Positions 32,451 through 40,519 of a DNA stretch of 64,000 nt are shown here, piece by piece. This DNA comes from Companilactobacillus tucceti DSM 20183 (lineage in GTDB: Bacteria; Bacillota; Bacilli; Lactobacillales; Lactobacillaceae), in contig NZ_AZDG01000011.1 of assembly GCF_001434665.1 (NCBI RefSeq), positions 1 to 64,000 on the forward strand, read 5' to 3'. The notes below the pieces were generated by a model. The model ran no database searches and was not told the origin of the DNA. It was given only the letters and a program-made list of their open reading frames with translations. How positions within the stretch are numbered: the first letter of the stretch is position 1; the number at the start of each line of letters is the position of its first letter. A program made the position numbers and the translations under genes.

Positions 32451-34058
32451 ATGAAAATCTCTGAAGAAAAAAAGCTTGAAGATCTAGAATCATTTGTAAT
32501 TAGCAGTAAAATGACTGCTCTAGCAAAAGAAAATGCAAAAAATAATATTTTTTTAGATGCTGGACGTGGAAATCCAAATTGGATCAATAAGAAAGCTCGA
32601 CTTGCCTTCAATCGATTAGTTGAATTTGGAATTATCGAATCAGAACGTACGATCAATAAAGGTGATATGGCGGGATACACTGAACAACATGGAATGCGTC
32701 AGCGTTTTGAAGCTTTTTTACGACCAGAAGAATATAAAATCGATGATTTTTGGTTAGACATATTAGACTATATTCGTGACGATTTAAAGCTTAATCAAGA
32801 CGAAGTAATCAAAGAATTTGTGGATGGGGCAATTGGTAATAATTATCCTATGCCAGCACGAGTTTTAAAAAATACTGGTAAAATTATCAATCAATATTTG
32901 CAAACTACTTTGTATAACGGTGTGGATTTAAAAGATGAAACTGACGTATTCGCTACTGAAGGTGGAACTGCTGCAATCGTCTATATTTTTAACACACTAA
33001 GAGAAAATAAATTGATCAATTATGGGGATAAGATTGCTATTAATACACCAATTTTTACGCCTTATATTGAAATTCCTACCTTAAATGATTATCAAATGGT
33101 AGAAGTTGATCTTAATTCTGACGCTTCAAATCATTGGGAAATAGCTCCTGGAGAAATCGACAAACTATTAGACCCCTCTATTAAACTATTTGTAGTTGTA
33201 AATCCAAGCAACCCTGGTTCTAAAGCCTTTAGTAAAAAGGACTTAGCAGAAATAAAAGAAGTCATCAAGAAGCGTCCTGACCTAATGATTGTCACGGATG
33301 ACGTCTATGGTACATTCGTGGAAAATTTCCAAACATTATACAGTGTTGTACCTGATAACACCCTATTAGTTTATTCATTCTCTAAACTATTTGGTGCCAC
33401 AGGTTGGCGTTTAGGATTAGTAGCAGCACATGAAGAAAATGTCTTTGACAGATTAATATCACAACTACCAAATAAGGATAAACAAGAATTAAACAAGCGC
33501 TATGGATCAGTTGAATTTGAGCCATCAAAAATGAAGTTTATTGACCGACTCGTGGCGGATTCTCGTTCTATTAGTTTGTATCACACAGCTGGGCTTTCTA
33601 CTCCTCAACAAATAATGGAAGATCTGTTTAGTTTGACTCATTTAGTCAATAGAAATAAAACCGATAAATATATCGAAACCTCCAAGAATATTGTTGGCAA
33701 ACGTTATACTGATCTGCACGACTCCTTAAATTATCCTAAGGATGAAAGCAACGATAATTCAAAGTACTATTCAATCATTGATATTTATACTATTGCAGAG
33801 CGTAAATACGGTAAAGAATTCCGTAGTTTTTTGGAAAATAACTTTGAACAATTAGACTTTTTGATAAATCTAGCGCAAAAAAATGGTGTCGTTTTAATGG
33901 ATGGTGTTGGATTCGGTACTCATCCTGGTTGTTTAAGAGTGTCGCAAGCTAATCTTCCGACTGAAGATTATCGTCTAATTGGTAATCAAATGATGCAACT
34001 ACTTGCTGACTATCATAAACAGTTTATTGAACACAAAGTTAAAATAAAAAACAAGTAA
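32451..34058 (+). CDS. aspD: Aspartate 4-decarboxylase (bifunctional aminotransferase)
   Basis: The 535-residue PLP enzyme belongs to the AspD group: class I aminotransferase fold with the extended N-terminus DAGRGNPNW, TEGGTAAIVYIF, NPSNPGSKAFS, DDVYGTF and the PLP lysine in SFSKLFGATGWRLG. It converts L-aspartate to alanine and CO2. Paired with an aspartate:alanine antiporter (AspT) this yields proton motive force and acid resistance. No aspT lies next to it here, so the exchanger, if any, must be elsewhere. RBS AGGAGG. The downstream AlkD-like gene is 10 bases away and may be co-transcribed. Confidence 0.93.
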   Translation: MKISEEKKLEDLESFVISSKMTALAKENAKNNIFLDAGRGNPNWINKKARLAFNRLVEFGIIESERTINKGDMAGYTEQHGMRQRFEAFLRPEEYKIDDFWLDILDYIRDDLKLNQDEVIKEFVDGAIGNNYPMPARVLKNTGKIINQYLQTTLYNGVDLKDETDVFATEGGTAAIVYIFNTLRENKLINYGDKIAINTPIFTPYIEIPTLNDYQMVEVDLNSDASNHWEIAPGEIDKLLDPSIKLFVVVNPSNPGSKAFSKKDLAEIKEVIKKRPDLMIVTDDVYGTFVENFQTLYSVVPDNTLLVYSFSKLFGATGWRLGLVAAHEENVFDRLISQLPNKDKQELNKRYGSVEFEPSKMKFIDRLVADSRSISLYHTAGLSTPQQIMEDLFSLTHLVNRNKTDKYIETSKNIVGKRYTDLHDSLNYPKDESNDNSKYYSIIDIYTIAERKYGKEFRSFLENNFEQLDFLINLAQKNGVVLMDGVGFGTHPGCLRVSQANLPTEDYRLIGNQMMQLLADYHKQFIEHKVKIKNK

Positions 34059-34068
34059 AGGGAAATCT

Positions 34069-34782
34069 ATGGAATTAGAAAATATCAATTGTTCAAAAGA
34101 CACCTATCAGGAATTTCTCCACTACTTAAATAGTCTTGGTGATGAAAATAAAAAAATCAGATCTGAAAAAATCATCCCTACCAAATATGAAATTTTAGGA
34201 ATAACTATGGGTGATCTTGATCGAATCTCAAAGAAAATCTGTCGTGGAAATCCTCTAGAATTCTTAAAAATGGCCGACGATAGTAATTATGAAACTATTA
34301 TCATTCAAGGATATGTCATTAGTCATTTAAAATTAACCGCTGACGAATTTGAAAATTACTGCTATAAGTACATATCTAAAGCCGATTGCTGGTCAATTTG
34401 CGATATGGTGATCCACTTCAAACAAATATTAAATTTCCCTAGCCAATTTTTTATAACCATAAAAAACTATTTAAAATCAGATAATCCCTGGTTTCAAAGG
34501 ACCGGACTCGTTTTCCTATTGAAGTTTTATATCAAAACTGATTTTTATTCCGACTCACTAAACCTAGCCACGAAAATAAATAGTAGTCACAAATACGTTG
34601 AACTAGGACAAGCCTGGTTCTACTCAGTCGCCTTTCAAACACATCAATCCGATATATATCAAGTTATCGCTAATTCGAACCCTCACTTAGCTAAATTGAC
34701 GATCAGTAAAATCAAATCATCAAGTAAAACTTCTCCCGAGGAAAAATTAAAATTGACCAAAATAAGAAAAAATATTAAGTAA
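34069..34782 (+). CDS. DNA alkylation repair (AlkD-like HEAT-repeat) protein
   Basis: The 237-residue all-helical protein is of the AlkC/AlkD family, which removes bulky or cationic alkylated bases without base flipping. LGITMGDLDRISKKI at about 43-57, ADCWSICDMVI at about 114-124 (Trp and Asp in the AlkD active-site positions) and WFQRTGLVFLLKFYI at about 142-156 (the conserved Arg) are recognisable. It follows aspD by 10 bases with RBS AAAGGG. It is smaller than some homologues but appears complete. Repair activity is inferred from the family. Confidence 0.8.
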   Translation: MELENINCSKDTYQEFLHYLNSLGDENKKIRSEKIIPTKYEILGITMGDLDRISKKICRGNPLEFLKMADDSNYETIIIQGYVISHLKLTADEFENYCYKYISKADCWSICDMVIHFKQILNFPSQFFITIKNYLKSDNPWFQRTGLVFLLKFYIKTDFYSDSLNLATKINSSHKYVELGQAWFYSVAFQTHQSDIYQVIANSNPHLAKLTISKIKSSSKTSPEEKLKLTKIRKNIK

Positions 34783-34833
34783 ATGAAGTGATACCAACGT
34801 AAGTTATCAAACATCTAAACTGGGGGAATAATT

Positions 34834-36036
34834 ATGAAAATATTACATATTCAAGCTCAATTACCATCAAAAAGTGGTAGTGGAGTTTACTTTTCAAACG
34901 TTATAAAGGGTTTAAAGGATAATCATCAACAAGCCTGTATCTACGGTCAATTTGCTGACTTCAGCTATGATATGTTACCTAAGGATTTACAATATCCAGT
35001 AACTTTTCCTAATGATACATGTGATTTTCCAATGCCTGGTATGAGTGATGTTATGCCTTATAAGAGCACAATTTATAAGGATATGACACCTGAGATGGTT
35101 GGAAATTGGCAAAACGTATTTCGTAAAAAGATTCATCAAGCTATTGATGAATTTAAACCCGATGTCATTTTCTGTCATCATCTTTGGTATTTAACATCTT
35201 TAGTTTGTCAGGAAATAAAGGATATTCCAATCTACGTATTTTGCCACGGTACAGACATTAGACAAGCAATGCAACATCCCGACCTTTTAAATAAATATGT
35301 TACTGACTTTGATCGTTTATCCCACGTTTTTGCACTAAGTCACCCACAAGTTAGTCAAATTCATGATATTTATCATATACCTTCAGAAAAAATAACTGTT
35401 ATCGGAGGTGGATTTGATCCTGAGATTTTTTACCCCGCACCAAAGCCTAAAAAGAAAACTATTGATATAGTTTATGCTGGCAAGATGTCATCTGCAAAAG
35501 GAATCTTTGCCTTAGCAAAAGCCTTTGACATTATCAGTTCAGACTACCCTCAAGTTATTTTGCACTTGATCGGCAATGCTTCAGACGAGGCACAAAAGAA
35601 ATTACAACCTTATCTCAAAAATCCACAAATCAAAGTTTATAACGTGATAAATCAAAGAAAACTTGCTGATACTTTTAGAAAATCAGATATATTTGTACTC
35701 CCTTCTTACTATGAAGGACTTGGATTAGTTGCAATCGAAGCATTAGCGTGTGACCTTAGAGTCGTCGTAACAACAATCCCTCCACTTCAAGAGCAATTAG
35801 GCAAGCTTGTTAATCAAAGTGGATTCATAAGTTATGTTGATTTGCCTAGATTGGTTAATCAAGATGAACCAGTTAAAGAAGATCTACCTGCGTTCTATGA
35901 CAGATTGGAAGCTGCCCTACGCACACAGATCGAGGGAGTTATAAATCATCCCCAATTCCCAGAAGATGTTAAAGAATCGATTTTAACTAATAGCTGGCCT
36001 CAATTGATAAATCACATAGAACAAGTTCTTGAATAA
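34834..36036 (+). CDS. GT4-family glycosyltransferase
   Basis: The 400-residue protein is a GT-B glycosyltransferase: N-terminal Rossmann half from MKILHIQAQLPSKSGSGVY, then in the C-terminal half VYAGKMSSAKGIFALAKAF (about 213-231) and the donor-binding E-x7-E motif PSYYEGLGLVAIEALAC at about 289-305. It probably uses a UDP-sugar to modify a lipid, wall polymer or exopolysaccharide; the acceptor is unknown and no polysaccharide genes surround it. RBS GGGGG. It ends before a bidirectional terminator shared with the purine permease gene. Confidence 0.85.
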   Translation: MKILHIQAQLPSKSGSGVYFSNVIKGLKDNHQQACIYGQFADFSYDMLPKDLQYPVTFPNDTCDFPMPGMSDVMPYKSTIYKDMTPEMVGNWQNVFRKKIHQAIDEFKPDVIFCHHLWYLTSLVCQEIKDIPIYVFCHGTDIRQAMQHPDLLNKYVTDFDRLSHVFALSHPQVSQIHDIYHIPSEKITVIGGGFDPEIFYPAPKPKKKTIDIVYAGKMSSAKGIFALAKAFDIISSDYPQVILHLIGNASDEAQKKLQPYLKNPQIKVYNVINQRKLADTFRKSDIFVLPSYYEGLGLVAIEALACDLRVVVTTIPPLQEQLGKLVNQSGFISYVDLPRLVNQDEPVKEDLPAFYDRLEAALRTQIEGVINHPQFPEDVKESILTNSWPQLINHIEQVLE

Positions 36037-36056
36037 AGAATGCAGGAAAAAAATAA

Positions 36057-36098
36057 GTCTAGCAATCCGATTTTGGATTACTAGACTTATTTATTTTA
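36057..36098. terminator. Bidirectional terminator with family 1 loop
   Basis: AATAAGTCTAG(C)AATCC - GATTTT - GGATT(A)CTAGACTTATT with A and T runs on both sides. The AATCC-GATTTT-GGATT tip is identical to the inner tip of family 1 repeats, but the conserved outer arms are absent. The single mismatch is a wobble on the minus strand. Confidence 0.85.
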
Positions 36099-37445
36099 GC
36101 TTTGTGGCAAAACATTAATAATATAAAGTAATAAAGCGAAAACGAAGAATAAACCATACATAATTCCGTTAACTTCTTTTCTTCTACCCGCTGCAATCAT
36201 TGTCAAAGGATAAGCTAAAAATCCAAAGGCAATACCATAAGTAATATTATATGTTAGTGGCATTGCTAAAACGGTTAGAAATGCTGGTAATGCAATTTCG
36301 AATTTCTCCCAATGAATTCCTTTCATTGATTGTGCCATCAAAGCACCTACAATAATAAGAACTGGCGCTGTCACGTTAGATGTAACAACGGTTAGTAAAG
36401 GTGAGAAAAACATAGAAATGGCAAAGAATCCACCGACTACTATTGAAGTTAGTCCGGTTCTACCACCAATCGCAATACCGGCACTAGATTCAACATAAGC
36501 TGTTGGAGGAGTAGTACCCATTACCGCACCACTGACCATCGAAATAGAATCAGCCATTAATGCTCGACCTATTCTAGGCATTTTACCATTTTCCATTAAG
36601 TGTGCTTGTTCAGCTAGTCCGATCAATGTACCTGCAGTATCAAAGAAAGCAACTAATAAGAAGATAATAACAACTGCCCATAATTGTGGTTGTTTAATAT
36701 CTCCAACATGAGCAATACCAACGCCAAATGTAGGTTTCAAACTTGGAACACCAGAAACAATATGACTTGGTAATGGAATGAGCTTTGTTACCAAACCGGC
36801 AATTGTAGTAAAGACCATTCCGATAAAAATAGCACCCGGAACTTTGCGGCACATAAGACCAGCGGTAACGATCAAACCGGCAATTGTCAACAATGTCGTT
36901 GGATTAGTAAATGAACCAATCTCAACTAATGATGATTTACTAGCTTCGATCAAACCTCCACCTTGTAAACCAACAAATGCAATAAATAATCCTAAACCAG
37001 CAGATACAGCCAGTTTTAAATCTTGTGGAATTGAGTTAATAACTAATTCACGAAGCTTCAATAACGAAATGATCAAGAAAATTATACTGGCAACAAATAC
37101 ACCCGCCATCGCTGTTTGCCAAGGAATACCCATGGCGATAACAACTGAATAACTAAAGAAAGCATTATCACCTAATCCTGGTGCAATGGCAATTGGATAG
37201 TTTGCTAAAATCCCCATCAAAACTGATCCGATTACACCGGTCAAAGCCGTTGCAGTGAATAAAGCTCCTTTATCCATACCTGAAGCTCCCAAAACTTGTG
37301 GGTTAACAAACAAAATATATGCCATAGACACAAACGTTGTTAATCCTGCTAAAAATTCACGTTTTACCGTCGTTCCCGCCTGATTTAGGTGGAATAAACG
37401 CTCAATAAAGCTTAAATTCTTACCATTATTATTTAATGATTCCAA
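36096..37445 (-). CDS. pbuG: Purine permease (AzgA/PbuG-type NCS2 transporter)
   Basis: The 449-residue, 12-14-helix protein has the AzgA-subfamily signature VSMAYILFVNPQVLGASGMDKGA, the IAPGLGDNAFFSYSVV motif (family GMGLNAFF, here GLGDNA) and FFDTAGTLIGLAEQAHL. It imports hypoxanthine, guanine or adenine with protons. The start is TTG with GGGGG 8 bases upstream. The upstream gap contains a promoter (TTGAAA - 16 - TAATAC on the minus strand) and three ATGTT(T)CT repeats; weak PurBox-like CGAAC elements lie at about 37471 and 37547. The gene symbol is by similarity. Confidence 0.88.
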   Translation of the reverse strand: MESLNNNGKNLSFIERLFHLNQAGTTVKREFLAGLTTFVSMAYILFVNPQVLGASGMDKGALFTATALTGVIGSVLMGILANYPIAIAPGLGDNAFFSYSVVIAMGIPWQTAMAGVFVASIIFLIISLLKLRELVINSIPQDLKLAVSAGLGLFIAFVGLQGGGLIEASKSSLVEIGSFTNPTTLLTIAGLIVTAGLMCRKVPGAIFIGMVFTTIAGLVTKLIPLPSHIVSGVPSLKPTFGVGIAHVGDIKQPQLWAVVIIFLLVAFFDTAGTLIGLAEQAHLMENGKMPRIGRALMADSISMVSGAVMGTTPPTAYVESSAGIAIGGRTGLTSIVVGGFFAISMFFSPLLTVVTSNVTAPVLIIVGALMAQSMKGIHWEKFEIALPAFLTVLAMPLTYNITYGIAFGFLAYPLTMIAAGRRKEVNGIMYGLFFVFALLLYIINVLPQS

Positions 37446-37580
37446 AATAAACGCCCCCGAAGAAATATTACGAACTTATCTAGTATTACAGAAACATTTT
37501 ATTTTTTCAAGACAATTAGAAACATTTATTACATAATTTTAATTATAGTTCGTGTTTTACAGAACATTATTTTGAGTTAT
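37446..37580 (-). promoter_or_regulatory. Promoter region of the purine permease gene
   Basis: Read on the minus strand it contains AATGTTCTGTAAA, AAATGTTTCTAAT and AAATGTTTCTGTAAT in one direction, the last overlapping the -10 of TTGAAA - 16 - TAATAC. CGAAC occurs once on each strand (near 37471 plus and 37547 minus), as in PurR boxes, but the flanks match only 10-11 of 13 positions. No purine riboswitch core was seen. Confidence 0.4.
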
Positions 37581-37589
37581 CCACAGAAA

Positions 37590-37714
37590 AGAGAGAGTGT
37601 AATAAAGGGCGGTCTGCCACCGGATCATAACCTAGAATCACGAATGATTGGTACCATCAATCTTTTGTGGTTCTAATATATGTGGAGGTTGCAGCCATTT
37701 ATTACACGTTTAGG
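37590..37714 (+). repeat. Structured dispersed repeat, family 2, copy 2
   Basis: It is inverse in orientation to copy 1 at 25435-25558 with high similarity: shared GTGTAATAAA, GGCGGT, TGCCACCGGA, GATTG.TACCATCAATC, GTGGAGGTTGCAGCC, TTATTACACGTTTAGG. Stem differences stay paired (GTGTAATAAA with TTTATTACAC is perfect here). It lies side by side with family 1 copy C. No gene precedes it on the plus strand. Confidence 0.75.
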
Positions 37715-37757
37715 ATAAAAAAATTAGAACCGCAAAAAAGTTTGGGACAAAATTATT

Positions 37758-37905
37758 ATTTCCTTTAAGTATGCAGCATAAACGTGCAACAAAACATAGC
37801 TTTTTCCGCTTAACCAAAACAAGACCCGCAATCCAAAATCGGATTACGAGTCTTGTTTTCCTTAATGCTCGAAAGCTGAACATGTTTTGTCCCACTCTTT
37901 TTGCA
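37758..37905 (-). repeat. Structured dispersed repeat, family 1, copy C
   Basis: It begins about 10 bases after the stop of the 42-residue protein gene. The outer stem arms are 37784-37797 and 37882-37895; the inner stem is 37817-37834/37841-37858 with loop AAAATC (GATTTT on minus). Two inner and one outer position are C-A on plus but G-U on minus. The conserved arms AGCTTTTTCCGCTTAA and TTAATGCTCGAAAGCT and the 3' tail match copies A and B. Confidence 0.85.
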
Positions 37906-37915
37906 TTTATCACTT

Positions 37916-38044
37916 TTACGATCTTTGTTTCAATTTATCAACGGCTTCTTGAATCGTTCTACCGTTTTCAAAAACATTCGAATTATTCTTGTCCACAGCC
38001 GTAAATAATTGATCTTTTAAGTCTAACAAAATTCTATACTTCAC
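37916..38044 (-). CDS. 42-residue protein downstream of clpL
   Basis: A GTG start at 38044 with an ideal RBS (AAGGAGG, 8 bases upstream) opens a 43-codon frame that stops at 37916, 19 bases after clpL. The product begins VKYRILLDLKDQLFTAVDKN and ends IQEAVDKLKQRS. It has a mixed charged composition and no signal or membrane segment. I do not recognise it; it looks like a beta hairpin followed by a helix. The strong RBS and tight spacing to clpL argue for real translation and a link to the stress operon. A family 1 repeat follows as its 3' UTR. Confidence 0.65.
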   Translation of the reverse strand: MKYRILLDLKDQLFTAVDKNNSNVFENGRTIQEAVDKLKQRS

Positions 38045-38063
38045 GATCAATTACCTCCTTGGA

Positions 38064-40148
38064 CTAAGCTTTTGCAATTTTGATTGTACCTTTAGATAAT
38101 TCAGCTTTAAGATTTTTGACATCTAAATTATCCAAATAGAATTCAGCTACTTTGTCTCTAATTTGTTGTTCGATTACTCTTCTTAATGGTCTTGCACCCA
38201 TGGCTTCATCGTATCCTTCATCAATCAACCATTCTTTGGCTTCAGGTGTTACTTCCAAAGTAATTTGCTTCTTAGCCAAATTCTTATTAACATCATCTAA
38301 CATAAGATTTACGATTTGATTCAAATCATCTTTTGAAAGATGTGTAAATTCAACGATACCATTGAATCTGTTTAAAAATTCAGGACGGAAGTATGGTGCT
38401 AATTTATCCATTAACTTCTTATCTTTATCAGATTTTTCACCGAATCCAGCATTAGACGTAGCAATGATAATTGTATTCTTGAAATCAACTACATTACCTT
38501 GTCCATCAGTCAAACGACCATCATCCATAACTTGCAAAAGTAAGGTCAAAACTTGTGGGTTTGCTTTTTCTATTTCATCAAGTAATACGATGGAATATGG
38601 ATTACGTCTTACTCTTTCAGTTAAAGTATTGCCGTTATCCTCATAACCAACATAACCAGCTGAAGTACCGATCAACTTAGATACCGCAGTTAAATCAGAA
38701 TACTCACTCATATCTAAACGTACAATGGCATTTTTACTACCAAACATATCGCTAGCCAATTGTTTTACTAATTCTGTTTTACCAACACCAGTTGGACCAA
38801 CAAACAAGAAACTACCAATTGGACGGTTACCTTCGTCAAATCCAGCACGATTACGACGAATAGCCCTAACAACCATATCAACGGCTTCATCTTGACCAAT
38901 AACATGACCCTTTAATCTCTTGCCCATGTCCTTTAGTCTTTCAATATCGCTGGCTCCCATTTGTGAAACTGGAACCCCAGTTAATCTTTGAACGGATTGA
39001 GCTATATCATTAACATTTGCCACTGGTTCAGTCGAATCATCACTATTTAACTTCTTGTTGATATCCTCAATTTGTTTCTTCAAATCGGCAGCCTTCTCAA
39101 AGTCTTCGCGCTTGGCAGCTTCTTCTTTTTTGGTTTCTGCTACCTTCAAAGACTTTTCGAGGCTTACTTTATCAGTAACCGGATGTTTAGCAGCCAAATG
39201 AGCAGCTGTCATATCAATCAAGTCAATTGCCTTATCAGGAAGTGATCTTTGTGGAATGTATTGAACTGAATAATCCACAGCAGCCTTCAAAACATCATCA
39301 GGCAATTTAACGTTATGATGATCTTCGTAAGCTTTACGTAATCCCTTCAAAATTGCTACTGTAGCATCTTTACTTGGTTCATTGATCGTTACATCATTGA
39401 ATCTTCTTGCTAAAGCAGCATCTTTCATAATGGTATTACGATACTCGTCTTGGGTCGTAGCACCAATAACTGCTAGATCACCACGGCTCAAAGCTGGCTT
39501 GATAATGTCTGATAAACCCTTGCTTCCGGCTTCACCACCAGCAGCACCAGTCCCTATAATTTGGTGAATTTCATCAAAGAATAAGACAACATTTCCAGCT
39601 TTTTTAACTTCTTTAAGTAAGTTTTGAACATTTTCTTCAAATGAACCACGATACTGAGTACCTGCTTCAAGTGCAGAAACATCAACTGAAATAATCTCCT
39701 TATCTTTGATTGCTGCAGGAACATCGCCTTTGACGATGGCTTGTGCTAAACCTTCAACAACAGCAGTCTTACCAACACCAGCATCACCAACTAAAATTGG
39801 ATTATTTTTTGTACGACGGCTTAAAACTTCCGCCGTTTCTTGAATTTCTTTATCACGACCGATGACGGGGTCAAGTAAACCATCACGAGCCTCTTGTGTT
39901 AAATTACGTCCTAATTTGTCTAGTAACTTGCCGTTACTCCTAGTACCAGATTGCTTTTGTTCATCAACTGAAATACTTTTACCAGCTGTACGCATCTCTT
40001 GATACTTTGCTAGTTCTTCAGGTGTCAATTCATGTCCGTTAACATAATACTTTGTACCTGAACCGTTTTGGTCACCCATTAAACTATTAAAAATATTGTT
40101 CATATCGTTATTTGAAAATAAATCGTCATCCCAAAATGATCTTGCCAT
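38064..40148 (-). CDS. clpL: ATP-dependent chaperone ClpL
   Basis: The 694-residue protein is an HSP100 disaggregase with two AAA+ modules. Walker A motifs are GDAGVGKT at about 115 and GPTGVGKT at about 430. Between them is the short middle coiled coil ([29 protein letters not shown]). The N-terminus is the short Asn/Asp-rich ClpL type with [17 protein letters not shown] rather than a Clp N domain or the ClpE zinc finger. It lacks a ClpP-binding IGF loop that I can identify, as expected for ClpL. It confers heat and acid tolerance. It is co-transcribed with the small HTH gene 12 bases upstream; no CtsR or CIRCE box was found. Confidence 0.95.
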   Translation of the reverse strand: MARSFWDDDLFSNNDMNNIFNSLMGDQNGSGTKYYVNGHELTPEELAKYQEMRTAGKSISVDEQKQSGTRSNGKLLDKLGRNLTQEARDGLLDPVIGRDKEIQETAEVLSRRTKNNPILVGDAGVGKTAVVEGLAQAIVKGDVPAAIKDKEIISVDVSALEAGTQYRGSFEENVQNLLKEVKKAGNVVLFFDEIHQIIGTGAAGGEAGSKGLSDIIKPALSRGDLAVIGATTQDEYRNTIMKDAALARRFNDVTINEPSKDATVAILKGLRKAYEDHHNVKLPDDVLKAAVDYSVQYIPQRSLPDKAIDLIDMTAAHLAAKHPVTDKVSLEKSLKVAETKKEEAAKREDFEKAADLKKQIEDINKKLNSDDSTEPVANVNDIAQSVQRLTGVPVSQMGASDIERLKDMGKRLKGHVIGQDEAVDMVVRAIRRNRAGFDEGNRPIGSFLFVGPTGVGKTELVKQLASDMFGSKNAIVRLDMSEYSDLTAVSKLIGTSAGYVGYEDNGNTLTERVRRNPYSIVLLDEIEKANPQVLTLLLQVMDDGRLTDGQGNVVDFKNTIIIATSNAGFGEKSDKDKKLMDKLAPYFRPEFLNRFNGIVEFTHLSKDDLNQIVNLMLDDVNKNLAKKQITLEVTPEAKEWLIDEGYDEAMGARPLRRVIEQQIRDKVAEFYLDNLDVKNLKAELSKGTIKIAKA

Positions 40149-40160
40149 ATATTTGCCTCC

Positions 40161-40382
40161 TCACTTCAGATAATGTAACTCCAATTCACGTAGAACTCTC
40201 CACATCTCAATATCTTGCGCTTTGGCAATAGCCTCAATATCACGCAAATTAAGCGGAGTCGCGGAAGATTGGTCTTTATTAAATGACTTATGTAAGGTTG
40301 TGTAACCATATCCACTTTTCTTTGCTATAAAGTAGATCGTCAAGTGATTATCCTCTAAGTACGATTTAATATCTATTTCCAT
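40161..40382 (-). CDS. Small HTH protein, likely repressor of clpL
   Basis: This 73-residue protein (start ATG 40382, GGAGG 8 bases upstream; a longer frame to 40445 would run through the promoter) contains one XRE-like helix-turn-helix, IKSYLEDNHLTIYFIAKKSGYGYTTLHKSFNKD, followed by LNLRDIEAIAKAQDIEMWRVLRELE. It resembles a stand-alone DNA-binding domain with no effector part. It is the first gene of the clpL transcript. Three copies of ACATYTGTRATA cover its promoter (40412-40451), so autoregulation of the operon is likely. What relieves repression is unknown. Confidence 0.75.
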   Translation of the reverse strand: MEIDIKSYLEDNHLTIYFIAKKSGYGYTTLHKSFNKDQSSATPLNLRDIEAIAKAQDIEMWRVLRELELHYLK

Positions 40383-40403
40383 ATCTCCAACCTCCACAAA
40401 TAC

Positions 40404-40451
40404 AGTATAGCACATCTGTGATATATTACAAATGTGAAGTATCACAGATGT
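40404..40451 (-). promoter_or_regulatory. clpL operon promoter with three ACATYTGTRATA operators
   Basis: Site 1 is ACATCTGTGATA (40412-40423, plus). Site 2 is TATTACAAATGT (40424-40435) and site 3 TATCACAGATGT (40440-40451); both read ACATYTGTRATA on the minus strand. Sites 1 and 2 form a contiguous 24-bp inverted repeat. -35 TTGTAA (40431-40426) and -10 TATACT (40409-40404), 16 bases apart on the minus strand, are embedded in it. Confidence 0.75.
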
Positions 40452-40519
40452 AACATAATGTATTTATCTTCTTATTTTTATAAAAGTTTTGTTACACTAA
40501 TAATAGCAGAGGTGATCAA

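Noticed and set aside
37471-37552. PurR box pair for the purine permease
   Set aside because: CGAAC cores occur in inverse orientation but match only 10-11 of 13 positions and are about 75 bases apart, so it is mentioned only as a weak possibility.
40383-40519. CtsR box or CIRCE element for clpL
   Set aside because: Neither the CtsR heptad repeat nor the CIRCE inverted repeat occurs; the ACATYTGTRATA sites explain the dyads better.
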